From Pseudomonadota bacterium (GTDB taxonomy: Bacteria; Pseudomonadota; Alphaproteobacteria; Rhizobiales; Xanthobacteraceae): a stretch of 32,154 bases of DNA. Shown piece after piece: positions 17,614-29,689 of this stretch. The stretch is from contig JAEWIX010000031.1 in NCBI GenBank assembly GCA_023386885.1, forward strand, positions 1-32,154, given 5' to 3'. The translations under genes were made by a program, and so were the position numbers. Under the pieces are notes generated by a model. It was not told the origin of the DNA. It searched no databases and saw only the letters and a program-made list of their open reading frames with translations. Numbering within the stretch: position 1 is the stretch's first letter; every line of letters starts with the position of its first letter.

Positions 17614-17648
17614 GAAAGCCCCGTCCAGGTCTGGCCTGCGGGGTTTTC
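17614..17648. terminator. Rho-independent terminator downstream of the cold-shock gene
   Basis: GAAAGCCCCG (17614-17623) pairs with CGGGGTTTTC (17639-17648) with one G-T pair, and an inner CAGG/CCTG extends the hairpin. The long 3' leader of 135 bases to it is typical of cold-shock transcripts. The stretch from here to 17,834 holds nothing I can support. Confidence 0.7.
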
Positions 17649-17834
17649 AAGCTTGAGCATCCGGAAGTAGAGCGGAGTCGGGCGCATCAGGCGGCCCTCT
17701 GGTTCTTTCGCTCATGCGGAGGCGCCGCGTGGCTGACAGGGAAGATCGCGCCCGCTCATCCGTCTCCTCAAACGACGAAAGAAGCCTCCGTCCTATCTTT
17801 CGCACGACAATCCGCTTGCACGAACGGCGTGTTC

Positions 17835-17856
17835 GATATAAAGATATCTTTATATC
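17835..17856. promoter_or_regulatory. 22-bp perfect palindrome, probable operator of the methionine regulator
   Basis: GATATAAAGAT (17835-17845) is followed immediately by its exact inverse (17846-17856). A -35-like TTGCAC at 17816-17821 places the -10 region (TATAAA or TAAAGA) inside the palindrome, so a bound protein would block transcription of the ArsR-methyltransferase gene and the metF-metH genes after it. Palindromes of this AAAGATATCTTT type are, from memory, the sites of the SahR-type ArsR regulators of methionine genes in Proteobacteria. Confidence 0.75.
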
Positions 17857-17886
17857 TTTTTTCGTGCGGCGAGGGAGTGCGACCGC

Positions 17887-18900
17887 GTGCGGCAGCCGAC
17901 GACATTGTCTTCCGACGTGCTTCTTGCGGGCCTCAGGGCTGCCGGCGAGGAGACGCGGTTGCGCATTCTCGCGCTGCTCTCCGAGGGCGAGCTCTCGGTC
18001 TCCGATCTCACTGACATTCTCGGCCAGTCGCAGCCGCGTATCTCGCGCCATCTCAAGCTTCTCGCCGAGGCCGGGCTGGTGCGGCGCTCGCGCGAGGGCG
18101 CCTGGGCCTTCTTCCGGCTCGACGAGACTGGGCCGGGCGGCGCCTTTGCCGCTTCGCTGGCCGCCTGGCTCGACCTGAGCGACCCGGTGCTCGCGGCCGA
18201 TCGCGAGCGGCTCGCGGCTGTCAGGGCGACGCGGGCCGAGGCTGCGCAAAACTATTTCGCAAGCGTCGCGCGCGACTGGGACCGGCTGCGCGGCCTGCAT
18301 GTGCCGGATCATGCCGTCGAGGCTGCGGTCGAGGAGGCGGTCGGCGAGGGCTCGCCTGGCGCGATGCTCGATCTCGGCACCGGCACGGGCCGGATGCTGG
18401 AGCGGATCGCGCCGAAATTCGGCCGGGCCGTCGGCGTCGATGCCAATCATGCGATGCTGGCGGTGGCGCGCGCCAATCTTGAGCAGACGGGGCTGTCGCG
18501 TGTCGAGCTCCGGCAGGGCGACATCTACGCGCTGCCCTTCGCGCGGGGCTCCTTCGATCTCGTCGTGATCCATCAGGTGCTGCATTTCCTCGATGATCCC
18601 GGCCGTGCAGTGCGCGAGGCGGCTGCGATGCTGGCGCCCGGCGGGCGCCTGATCGTCGTCGATTTCGCGCCGCACGAGATGGAATTCCTGCGGACTGAGC
18701 ATGCGCATCGCCGGCTCGGCTTTTCCCGCCAGCAGATCGCCGCCTGGTTCGCCGAGGCTGGCCTGTCCTGCGATCTTTCCCGCGAAGTCACCCTTGCCGA
18801 TGGCGGCTCGGGCCAGCTCCCGGTCATGCTCTGGCGTGGCCGCGACCGGCGCGTCCAGGCCGATCCGCCGGCCCGCACGATCAATCTCGAGGTTGCGTGA
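17887..18900 (+). CDS. ArsR-family regulator fused to a SAM-dependent methyltransferase domain (SahR-like)
   Basis: The 337-residue protein has an ArsR winged helix at about residues 10-85 (EETRLRILALLSEGELSVSD, then QSQPRISRHLKLLAEAGLV). It is followed by a class I methyltransferase fold from about residue 120, with the SAM-binding motif LDLGTGTG at residues 161-168 and VGVDANHAMLAVA after it. No ArsR metal-cysteine motif (ELCVCDL type) is present, so it is not a metal sensor. The methyltransferase-like part more probably senses SAM or S-adenosylhomocysteine. It starts with GTG at 17887 after GAGGGAG, and its stop overlaps the metF start (TGATG). The location directly before metF-metH, behind a 22-bp palindrome, supports a self-regulating methionine repressor. 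Confidence 0.88.
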   Translation: MRQPTTLSSDVLLAGLRAAGEETRLRILALLSEGELSVSDLTDILGQSQPRISRHLKLLAEAGLVRRSREGAWAFFRLDETGPGGAFAASLAAWLDLSDPVLAADRERLAAVRATRAEAAQNYFASVARDWDRLRGLHVPDHAVEAAVEEAVGEGSPGAMLDLGTGTGRMLERIAPKFGRAVGVDANHAMLAVARANLEQTGLSRVELRQGDIYALPFARGSFDLVVIHQVLHFLDDPGRAVREAAAMLAPGGRLIVVDFAPHEMEFLRTEHAHRRLGFSRQQIAAWFAEAGLSCDLSREVTLADGGSGQLPVMLWRGRDRRVQADPPARTINLEVA

Positions 18901-19811
18901 TGAATGCTTTCCGCCCCAGCCGCCACGGCTCGCGCCGTCCGCGCGTCTCCTTCGAGTTCTTTCCGCCGAAGACGGAGGAGATGGAGGTCGCGTTGTGGGA
19001 CAGCGTGCGCCGGCTCGAGCCGCTCGGACCGAGCTTCGTCTCGGTGACCTATGGCGCCGGCGGCTCCACCCGCGAGCGCACTCACGCCACGGTCAAGCGC
19101 ATGGTCGACGAGACCGGGCTGAAGCCGGCGGCGCATCTGACCTGCGTCTCGGCGAGCAAGGCCGAGGTCGACGAGGTCATCCGGTCCTATTGGGATGCCG
19201 GCGTGCGCCATGTCGTGGCTTTGCGCGGCGATCCGGCCGGCGGGCTCGGCACGATCTATGAGCCGCATCCGGAGGGCTATCACCAGACCTCCGATCTCGT
19301 CGCTGGCCTGAAGCGGATCGGCGATTTCGAGGTGACGGTCTCGGCCTACCCGGAGAAGCATCCGGAGGCGGCCTCGCTCGATGCCGATATCGACGCGCTC
19401 AAGAAGAAGGTCGATGCCGGCGCGACGCGGGCGATCACCCAGTTCTTCTTCGATAACGACGTCTATTTCCGCTATCTCGACAAGGTGCGCGCGCGCGGCA
19501 TCGAGATCCCGATCCTGCCCGGCATCGTACCCGTCCAGAACTTCAAGCAGACCGCGAATTTTGCCCGCAAGACCGGCGCCAGCGTGCCGCAATGGCTAGC
19601 CGACCGGTTCGAAGGGCTGGAGGAGGACGTCGCGACCCGCCGCCTCGTCGCAGCGGCCGTCTGCGCCGAGCAGGTGCTCGACCTGATCGATCGTGGCGCC
19701 ACCGACCTGCATTTCTACACGATGAACAAGGCCGACCTCGTCTATGCCATCTGCCATCTCGTCGGCCTGAAGCCCGAGAAGCCGGCGGCGCAGGCCGTGG
19801 CGGCGGAGTAA
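18900..19811 (+). CDS. metF: Methylenetetrahydrofolate reductase
   Basis: The 303-residue flavoenzyme reduces 5,10-methylene-THF to 5-methyl-THF, the methyl donor used by MetH next door. Family marks are SFEFFPPKTEEME at about residue 18, VSVTYGAGGSTRERTH, VVALRGDPAGG, SAYPEKHPEA, and TQFFFDNDVYFRY; the late LHFYTMN is also typical. Length matches E. coli MetF (296). The start ATG at 18900 overlaps the stop of the ArsR-methyltransferase by one base, so translation is coupled. A GTG three bases earlier is possible. metH follows after five bases. Confidence 0.97.
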   Translation: MNAFRPSRHGSRRPRVSFEFFPPKTEEMEVALWDSVRRLEPLGPSFVSVTYGAGGSTRERTHATVKRMVDETGLKPAAHLTCVSASKAEVDEVIRSYWDAGVRHVVALRGDPAGGLGTIYEPHPEGYHQTSDLVAGLKRIGDFEVTVSAYPEKHPEAASLDADIDALKKKVDAGATRAITQFFFDNDVYFRYLDKVRARGIEIPILPGIVPVQNFKQTANFARKTGASVPQWLADRFEGLEEDVATRRLVAAAVCAEQVLDLIDRGATDLHFYTMNKADLVYAICHLVGLKPEKPAAQAVAAE

Positions 19812-19816
19812 GCCTG

Positions 19817-23566
<3,750 letters not shown>

Positions 23567-23572
23567 ACGCAA

Positions 23573-24868
23573 ATGGGGATTGTCCCCTTCAATGAAGCGC
23601 TGCGCTTCTGGCTGAAGCTGGGTTTCATCAGCTTCGGCGGCCCGGCCGGGCAGATCGCGATCATGCACCACGAGCTCGTGGAACGGCGCCGCTGGATTTC
23701 CGAAGGCCGGTTCCTGCATGCGCTCAACTACTGCATGTTGCTGCCGGGTCCCGAGGCCCAGCAGCTGGCGACCTACATTGGCTGGCTGCTGCATCGGTCG
23801 CGCGGCGGGCTCGCCGCGGGACTGCTGTTCATCCTGCCGTCGTTCGTGATCCTCGCGGCACTCTCGTGGGTGTACGCGACTTACGGCAAGGTGCCGGCGA
23901 TCGCGGCATTTTTCTCGGGCATGAAACCGGCGGTGGTCGCCATCGTGGCGTTCGCCGCCTGGCGCATCGGCACGCGGGTGCTGCGCAATGCCTGGCTGGG
24001 GGCGATCGCGGTGCTCGCTTTCGTCGCGCTGGCCCTATTCGGGGTGCCATTTCCCTTGATCGTCCTCGTGGCCGCGGTGGCCGGATTGGCGGGCTCGCGC
24101 ATCTCGCCGCGCAGCTTCCAGGCCGTTGGCACCGCGCATGGCGAGGGTGCGCTGATCGACGAACACAGTGCCACGCCCGGACATGCAACCTTCTCGTGGG
24201 GACGACTGGTGTGGGTGCTGACCGCAGGCCTGGTTCTCTGGCTCGCGGCGATGTCGCTGCTGGTGGCACTGGAAGGAGGGCACGGAACGCTGGCGCGCAT
24301 GGCCGCGTTCTTTTCCAAGGCCGCGCTCGTCACCTTCGGCGGCGCTTATGCGGTGTTGCCCTACGTGAATCAGGCGGCCGTCGAGCAATACGGCTGGATC
24401 TCGGCCACGCAGATGGTCGACGGGCTCGCGCTTGGTGAGACCACGCCGGGCCCGCTCATCATGGTCGTGACATTCGTTGGTTATGTCGGCGCCTGGACCC
24501 ATGCGGCGGCGCTGGGTATGTCGCCGTGGCTCGCCGGTCTCGCCGGCGCCACGGTGGTCACCTATTTCACGTTCCTGCCGTCGTTCGTCTTCATCTTCGC
24601 GGGCGGGCCGCTGGTCGAAGCCACGCGCGGCCGTCACCTGTTCACGGCGCCGCTGGCGGCGGTCACCGCGGCCGTGGTCGGCGTCATCGCCAACCTCGCG
24701 CTGTACTTCGCGCGACATGTGTTCTGGCCCGGCGGGCTGGCCCATCCACCCGACTGGACGACCTTGGCCATCGCCTGCGGCGCGGCACTGGCATTGTTCT
24801 GGTTCCGGCTCGGAATCATCCCGGTGATCCTGGCGTGCGGAGTTGCCGGCCTGCTCATGCATCTTTGA
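23573..24868 (+). CDS. chrA: Chromate transporter ChrA (CHR family)
   Basis: The 431-residue inner-membrane protein has the two homologous CHR halves of long-chain ChrA. The first shows FWLKLGFISFGGPAGQIAIM and ALNYCMLLPGPEAQQLATYIG, the second SKAALVTFGGAYAVLPYV and GLALGETTPGPLIMVVTFVGY, each followed by hydrophobic helices. The family exports chromate, using the membrane potential; other oxyanions are possible. It starts six bases after the metH stop, in the same frame, and the start codon lies inside a GGGGA-TTG-TCCCC hairpin. No usual ribosome-binding site is visible, so it may depend on coupling to metH. An in-frame stop just upstream rules out a longer N-terminus. The next gene encodes a regulator 13 bases away. 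Confidence 0.92.
   Translation: MGIVPFNEALRFWLKLGFISFGGPAGQIAIMHHELVERRRWISEGRFLHALNYCMLLPGPEAQQLATYIGWLLHRSRGGLAAGLLFILPSFVILAALSWVYATYGKVPAIAAFFSGMKPAVVAIVAFAAWRIGTRVLRNAWLGAIAVLAFVALALFGVPFPLIVLVAAVAGLAGSRISPRSFQAVGTAHGEGALIDEHSATPGHATFSWGRLVWVLTAGLVLWLAAMSLLVALEGGHGTLARMAAFFSKAALVTFGGAYAVLPYVNQAAVEQYGWISATQMVDGLALGETTPGPLIMVVTFVGYVGAWTHAAALGMSPWLAGLAGATVVTYFTFLPSFVFIFAGGPLVEATRGRHLFTAPLAAVTAAVVGVIANLALYFARHVFWPGGLAHPPDWTTLAIACGAALALFWFRLGIIPVILACGVAGLLMHL
23574..23588. repeat. Short hairpin GGGGA-TTG-TCCCC at the chrA start
   Basis: GGGGA (23575-23579) and TCCCC (23583-23587) form a perfect stem with a three-base loop, preceded by AT and overlapping the chrA start codon. A sibling with the same stem lies at 31927-31939. 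Both read ATGGGGAnnnTCCCC. Confidence 0.5.
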
Positions 24869-24881
24869 TTAAGATCCCGGC

Positions 24882-26540
24882 ATGAGCGCCTCAGGGACGG
24901 AAAGTTCGGCGCAGCGTCTGATCTTCGACGACTACGTGCTCGACCTTGCGCGTGGCTGCCTGCTGCGCGAGGGTCGCGAGGTGACGCTGCGGCCCAAGAC
25001 CTTCGCGGTTCTGCGCTACCTCGTCGAGCACATGGGCGAGCTGATCTCCAAGGAAACCTTGCTCGCGGCCGTGTGGCCCAACTTGATCGTGACCGACGAC
25101 ACGCTGGTGCAGAGCATCGGCGAGTTGCGCCGCGCCTTCGCCGAAGCGGGTCGCGAGTACATCACCACCGTGCCGCGCCGCGGCTATCGGTTCGAGGCGC
25201 CGCGTGCCGTGGCTCCGCTGGTCGAGCCGGTGAAACGCGCGTTCCGCTGGCGCTGGAAATACGGTATTGCCGTTCCGCTGCTGCTGGCCCTGGTCGTTCT
25301 CGTCTCGTGGTTCACGATCCGTCCGCGCGACGTGGTGCCCGAAGCGTTCGCCAGTGCACGACCGGCCATCGCGGTGTTGCCGTTCCAGAACCAGAATGAC
25401 GCGGCGTCGCGCGAATACCTCGCCGATGGTCTGACGCAGGACCTGATCAACTCCCTCGGGCGGTTCTCCGCGTTGACCGTGATGTCCTGGAACGCGGTGG
25501 CCGGCTACAAGGGCGCACTCGCGAAGCCGGGCGAGATCGCGCGCGTGCTCGGCGTGCGTTACCAGGTCGAAGGCAGCGTGCGTTACAGCGACGATCGCGT
25601 GCGCGTCAGTGCGCAGCTCGTGGACGCGCAGGGGCGCGTGTTGTGGTCCGCGCGCTTCGACGAGGCCACGGCCGACGTGTTCCAGCTGCAGGATCGCATG
25701 ACGCGCGAGATCGCCGGTGCGCTCGCCATCCGCGTCACCGAATTCGAACAGCGGCGCGTGGCGCACAAACCCACCGCGAATTTCGATGCCTACGATTGCG
25801 TGCTGCGCGCGCGACCCGCGCTGCAACGTCCCACGCGGGCGGGGCTGGTCGAAGCGCGCACGCTGCTGCGACGGGCCATCGAGCTCGATCCCAACTACGC
25901 CGCGCCGCACTCGGCCCTTGGCGACACCTTCCACGCCGCGGTGTCCATGGGATGGGCCGAGTCGCCCGACGAGTACTGGGTGCGGGTGGTCGAGCAGGCC
26001 AACGAAGCGTTGCGTCTCGATGCCGGCGATACCCGCGCGCGCATCCTGCTCGGCCGGCGCTACATCGCCTACAACCAGTTCGACGAGGCGCGTGCGCAGA
26101 TCGACCAGGCCATCGCGATGAACCCGAGCGACGCCGATGCGCTCGCCGGCCGCGGTAACATCCTGGTGTGGCTCGGCGATCAAGATGCGGCCATTGAATC
26201 ACTCGAGCTCGCGCAACGTCTCGATCCCGAGCTCAATGCCTTCGATCGCTTCGCGCTCAGCCTGGCTTACTACCTGAAGGGCCGCTACGACGAATCCATC
26301 GAGCAGGCCGAGCTCAACCTGCGTCGCAATGCCGAGGCGCGCTTCACCTACGCGATGCTGGCCGCGGCACATGCCGAGGCGGGCCATGCGGCGGAGGCCG
26401 CACGCGCCGCCGAGGCGGTGCGTCGCCACGATCCCTTGTTCGATCCGGAAACCTTCGGCAACAAGTTCCGCGATCCGCGCAACCTGGCCCACGTGCGTAA
26501 AGGGCTCGGCAAGGCCGGACTCTATCGCCCGGGTTCCTGA
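24882..26540 (+). CDS. CadC-like transmembrane regulator with TolB-like and TPR domains
   Basis: The 552-residue protein starts with an OmpR-type winged helix (residues about 12-107; LRPKTFAVLRYLVEHMGELISKETL and TTVPRRGYRFEAP). One membrane segment follows at about 128-146, then a periplasmic TolB-N/FlgO-like domain (about 160-285; AIAVLPFQNQN, EYLADGLTQDLINSL) and tetratricopeptide repeats to the end. This architecture is that of one-component membrane regulators of the CadC kind, in which the periplasmic part senses and the cytoplasmic part binds DNA. What it senses is unknown. It lies 13 bases after chrA on the same strand and could regulate it. Its 3' end overlaps the convergent YHS gene by 19 bases. 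Confidence 0.88.
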   Translation: MSASGTESSAQRLIFDDYVLDLARGCLLREGREVTLRPKTFAVLRYLVEHMGELISKETLLAAVWPNLIVTDDTLVQSIGELRRAFAEAGREYITTVPRRGYRFEAPRAVAPLVEPVKRAFRWRWKYGIAVPLLLALVVLVSWFTIRPRDVVPEAFASARPAIAVLPFQNQNDAASREYLADGLTQDLINSLGRFSALTVMSWNAVAGYKGALAKPGEIARVLGVRYQVEGSVRYSDDRVRVSAQLVDAQGRVLWSARFDEATADVFQLQDRMTREIAGALAIRVTEFEQRRVAHKPTANFDAYDCVLRARPALQRPTRAGLVEARTLLRRAIELDPNYAAPHSALGDTFHAAVSMGWAESPDEYWVRVVEQANEALRLDAGDTRARILLGRRYIAYNQFDEARAQIDQAIAMNPSDADALAGRGNILVWLGDQDAAIESLELAQRLDPELNAFDRFALSLAYYLKGRYDESIEQAELNLRRNAEARFTYAMLAAAHAEAGHAAEAARAAEAVRRHDPLFDPETFGNKFRDPRNLAHVRKGLGKAGLYRPGS

Positions 26541-26977
26541 GCTTTGAGCAGCTCGCGGTTGTGCCGGGCGCGCTCGACGTTCTTGCCGAGCTCCTGGCGG
26601 AACAGGTCCGGCCCATAGGACTTCCCGAACAGGTACAACTTGCCGTCGCTGATCAGCCAGTACTCGGGGTTGGCCTCGCGCACTTCGCCACGGGCCAGCG
26701 CCACCGCGCAGAAGTTGGCGAACTGCGGCGCATAACGCACCGGGTCGGCCTTGAACATCTCGAGATGAGCGGCGCTCGCGAAGTGCCATACGTGCTCGTC
26801 CCAGGCGTATTCGAATTGCGCCTGTCCCGGCGTGGCACGCTGCAGCGTGAAGTACGCCACGGGATCGTAGCCCTTGATGCCCAGGCGCATGCCGGAGGAG
26901 GCTGGGGGCGTGGCCGCCATGACCGGCAGGACGACGAGTCCGGCCAGCAGGGCGGCCAACAGCAACGGGCGACGCAT
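26522..26977 (-). CDS. Secreted YHS-domain protein
   Basis: The 151-residue protein has a Sec signal peptide (LLLAALLAGLVVLPVMA, cleavage likely near residue 22) and one YHS domain: GIKGYDPVAYF at about residue 33, HVWHFASAAHLEMFKADPVRYAP, and QFANFCAVALARG. YHS domains bind metal or are found in metal-related and redox proteins; this periplasmic group is of unproven function. ATG 26977 was chosen as the start of the signal peptide; ATG 26992 five codons earlier is equally possible, and neither has a clear ribosome-binding site. It is divergent from the haloperoxidase-like gene at 27078. Confidence 0.82.
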   Translation of the reverse strand: MRRPLLLAALLAGLVVLPVMAATPPASSGMRLGIKGYDPVAYFTLQRATPGQAQFEYAWDEHVWHFASAAHLEMFKADPVRYAPQFANFCAVALARGEVREANPEYWLISDGKLYLFGKSYGPDLFRQELGKNVERARHNRELLKAQEPGR

Positions 26978-27077
26978 GATGGGCGCGACCATAGCGCGAT
27001 TTCGGCGAACTTTCGGGGGTTCTTCGTGACGTCCTGTGCGGACTGGGATCGAATGCCGGCCACCGACGGGAGGAAAC

Positions 27078-28295
27078 ATGAAACACATCGTTCGCGGCCT
27101 GGTCCTGCTCCTGCTCTGCGGCCTGGCGCAGGCCGACGTCATCATCGACTGGAACTTGCGGGCCGACGCCATCGCCACCGAAAACCGGCTCAGTCCACCG
27201 GTGCACGGGCGGGGCCTCGCCATGATGCACGTCGCCATGTTCGAGGCGCTCGATGCCATCGACCGACGCTACCAGCCGTATCGCCTGAACCTGGTGGCCG
27301 ATCGCAACACGTCGCGCGAGGTCGCAGCCGCCATGGCGGGGCACGATGTGTTGGTGGCGCTGTACCCCGACCAGAAGGCGGCGCTGGATGCGCTCATGGA
27401 GCAGACGCTGGCCGCGGTGCCCGACGGCCCGCCGCGTGAGCGCGCGCTGATCCTCGGCCGCAAGGCCGCCGCGGGCATCCTGGAGCTGCGCGAGCGCGAC
27501 GGCGCCAGCGTGCCGGACGATTACCGCCCGGTGACACCGCCCGGCCAGTACGTGCCCACTGCCGCCGTCGTGAGCGCCGCGGTGGGCGCGTGGAAGCCCT
27601 GGATCATGACGAGCGCCGACCAGTTCCGTCCCGGTCCACCGCCCGCGCTCACCTCGGCATTGTGGACGCGCGACCTCAACGAGATCCGCGAGGTCGGCGG
27701 GCTGAACAGCTCACTGCGCAGCGAGGAACAAACTACCGTGGCCCGGTTCTGGTTCGTCACCGGCGCGCGCGCGTGGAATCCACTGGTCGCGCAGCTGGCG
27801 CAGGCCAGGCAGATGGACCTGCTCGACTGCGCGCGCCTGTTCGCGCTCGCGTCGATGGCCGGCGAAGACGCGTTCATCGCGGTGTTCGACGCCAAGTACC
27901 ACTACAACTTCTGGCGCCCGGTGACCGCGATCCGCAACGCCGACCAGACCGGCAACCCGGCCACGCCGCGCGACGCCGGCTGGCTGCCGCTGGGTGAGAC
28001 GCCCATGCATCCCGAATATCCCTGCGCGCATTGCATCACCTCGTCGGCGGTGGCCACGGTGATCCGCGGCATCGTGGGCGAGGACATCGGTACGTTGACG
28101 CTCACCAGCGCGACGGCGCCCGGCGTCACGCGCCGCTGGACACGGCTCGAGGACTACGTGAACGAAGTGTCCAACGCGCGAGTCTGGGCCGGCTTCCACT
28201 ACCGGTTTTCCACCGAGGTGGCTCGCGACATGGGCCGGAAGATCGGGGAACTGACCGTGGCCACGCAACTCCGGCCGCTCAAGCCGAAGAAGTGA
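27078..28295 (+). CDS. Secreted vanadium-dependent haloperoxidase/PAP2-like protein
   Basis: The 405-residue protein has a Sec signal (GLVLLLLCGLAQA, cleavage after residue 19). Its C-terminal half carries the oxyanion site of the vanadium haloperoxidase/acid phosphatase superfamily: Lys273 and Arg280 (KYHYNFWRP), His318 in YPCAHC, and Arg368 and His374 (RVWAGFHYR), with the same spacing as in fungal chloroperoxidase. In the middle motif the usual Ser-Gly-His is Cys-Ala-His. It may oxidise halides with peroxide or act as a phosphatase; the sequence does not decide. A GGAGG ribosome-binding site precedes ATG 27078 by a few bases. It is convergent with the EamA-like gene, one base apart. Confidence 0.85.
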   Translation: MKHIVRGLVLLLLCGLAQADVIIDWNLRADAIATENRLSPPVHGRGLAMMHVAMFEALDAIDRRYQPYRLNLVADRNTSREVAAAMAGHDVLVALYPDQKAALDALMEQTLAAVPDGPPRERALILGRKAAAGILELRERDGASVPDDYRPVTPPGQYVPTAAVVSAAVGAWKPWIMTSADQFRPGPPPALTSALWTRDLNEIREVGGLNSSLRSEEQTTVARFWFVTGARAWNPLVAQLAQARQMDLLDCARLFALASMAGEDAFIAVFDAKYHYNFWRPVTAIRNADQTGNPATPRDAGWLPLGETPMHPEYPCAHCITSSAVATVIRGIVGEDIGTLTLTSATAPGVTRRWTRLEDYVNEVSNARVWAGFHYRFSTEVARDMGRKIGELTVATQLRPLKPKK

Positions 28296-28296
28296 G

Positions 28297-28719
28297 CTAC
28301 TTCTTGTTGATCAGCCAGAGGCCAACGACGCACAACAGGATGCCGCCGATGTTGACCAGCGTGAGTTTTTCATTGAGCCAGGCCACACCGATGAGCAGCA
28401 GCAGCAGCGCGGCCGCGGACTGCGTGACGATCTGTCCGAGACTCACGTCGAAGCCACCGCGGTAGAGCAGCAGGAAACCGAGATCGAGGAACACGATCAC
28501 CACGCCCAGCGCCAGCGTGGTCCAGTTGAGCTGGCCGAAGGCTTCGCGCAGCGCCGCCGGCCCTGGCAGTGCTACGTACACCGCCGAGAATGCCACCGTC
28601 ACGACGGCGTAGGTCACCGCCAGCGATAGATAGGGATTGGCGCTCGCGGGCGTCAGCTTCATCACGATGTGGTACGCGACGGTGGCGGCGATGGCGACGC
28701 CCAGCCAGATCAATTGCAT
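28297..28719 (-). CDS. Small EamA/DMT-type membrane protein
   Basis: The 140-residue protein has five predicted membrane segments (IWLGVAIAATVAYHIVM, LAVTYAVVTVAFSAVYV, LALGVVIVFLDLGFLLLY, AAALLLLLIGVAWL, GGILLCVVGLWLI) and ends with KK. Length and the late motif WLNEKLTLVNIGGILLCVVG fit a single EamA unit of the drug/metabolite transporter superfamily, which works as a dimer. The substrate is unknown. A GAGG ribosome-binding site lies upstream of ATG 28719; 41 upstream residues of the open frame are not membrane-like and are left out. It is divergent from the DUF1080 gene, 82 bases apart. Confidence 0.8.
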   Translation of the reverse strand: MQLIWLGVAIAATVAYHIVMKLTPASANPYLSLAVTYAVVTVAFSAVYVALPGPAALREAFGQLNWTTLALGVVIVFLDLGFLLLYRGGFDVSLGQIVTQSAAALLLLLIGVAWLNEKLTLVNIGGILLCVVGLWLINKK

Positions 28720-28801
28720 GACGAGTCCTCTCCGAGCCCGGGTGCTGAGTGTGCACATCCGCCGGGCTATTGCTAGAGTGCCGCGGCCACGAGGAGAGAC
28801 G

Positions 28802-29683
28802 ATGACGCGTTCGACGACCTGCTGCCTGATTGCCGCCTTCACCCTGATCGCGCCGTACGCGCGCGCCGCCGATCCCGTGCCCGGTCCCTGGCGCGCGTTG
28901 CTCGACGCAAAGATGTCGAACTTCGACGTGTACCTGAGTTACCACGGCAACGACATCCTGAACGTGATCCAGGGCAAGGCGCCCAAGGGCCTGAAGCCCA
29001 TCGGCCTGAACCCGAAGAGCCAGAACGTGTTCAGCGTGATCGAGCAGGACGGCAAGCCCGTGCTGCACATCACCGGCGAGATCTACGGCTGCCTGCAGAC
29101 CCGGGAATCCTTCTCGAACTACCACCTGAAGCTCGAGACGCGGTGGGGCGAGAAGAAGTGGGTGCCGCGGCTCGAGGAGCCGAAGGACTCGGGGATCCTG
29201 TACCACAGCCGCGGGCCGTTCGGCGTCGATTACTGGAAGTCCTGGGCGTTGTCGCACGAGCTCCAGGTCATCGAACACGGGCTCGGCGAGTACTGGACCC
29301 AGGCGAGCTCGGCCATGGACATCCGCGTCGATCCCGGCAAGCCGGGCGCGCCCGGTGAGCAAGCACCGCGCTGGAATCCAGAGGCGCCATGGCAGGAATT
29401 CGCCGCGCCTAACAACCACGCACTCGCCGGTTCCGACCAGGATCGCGTCGGCGCGTGGAATCGTCTCGAGCTCTTGTGCTTCGAGGACGACTGCGTGCAC
29501 ATCGTGAATGGACTCGTGGTCATGGCGCTCAAGAACGCGCGCTACAAGGACGGCCAGAAGTGGGTGCCGATGACGGGCGGCAAGCTGCAGATCCAGAGCG
29601 AGGCCGCCGAGGTGTTCTATCGCGACATCGAGATCCGCTCGATCCCCGCCATGCCCGCGGAGCTCGCGAAGTACTTCAACTAG
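28802..29683 (+). CDS. Secreted DUF1080 (3-keto-disaccharide hydrolase-like) protein
   Basis: The 293-residue protein has a Sec signal peptide (CLIAAFTLIAPYARA, cleavage after about residue 23) and one DUF1080 jelly-roll domain. The domain shows ISPD-like FSVIEQDGKPVLHITGEIYG, NYHLKLETRWGEKKW, DSGILYHSRG and the late LQIQSEAAEVFYRDIEIR, which is the family's closing signature. Members bind or cleave carbohydrate, including 3-keto-glycosides; the substrate here is unknown. A GAGGAGA ribosome-binding site lies four bases before ATG 28802. It is convergent with the amidohydrolase gene, six bases apart, with no room for a terminator of its own. Confidence 0.87.
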   Translation: MTRSTTCCLIAAFTLIAPYARAADPVPGPWRALLDAKMSNFDVYLSYHGNDILNVIQGKAPKGLKPIGLNPKSQNVFSVIEQDGKPVLHITGEIYGCLQTRESFSNYHLKLETRWGEKKWVPRLEEPKDSGILYHSRGPFGVDYWKSWALSHELQVIEHGLGEYWTQASSAMDIRVDPGKPGAPGEQAPRWNPEAPWQEFAAPNNHALAGSDQDRVGAWNRLELLCFEDDCVHIVNGLVVMALKNARYKDGQKWVPMTGGKLQIQSEAAEVFYRDIEIRSIPAMPAELAKYFN

Positions 29684-29689
29684 CGCGGT

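Noticed and set aside
17604..18014. A 136-codon plus-strand frame before the ArsR-methyltransferase
   Set aside because: It runs through the terminator and the operator palindrome and overlaps the regulator gene out of frame; the product has no recognisable domain.
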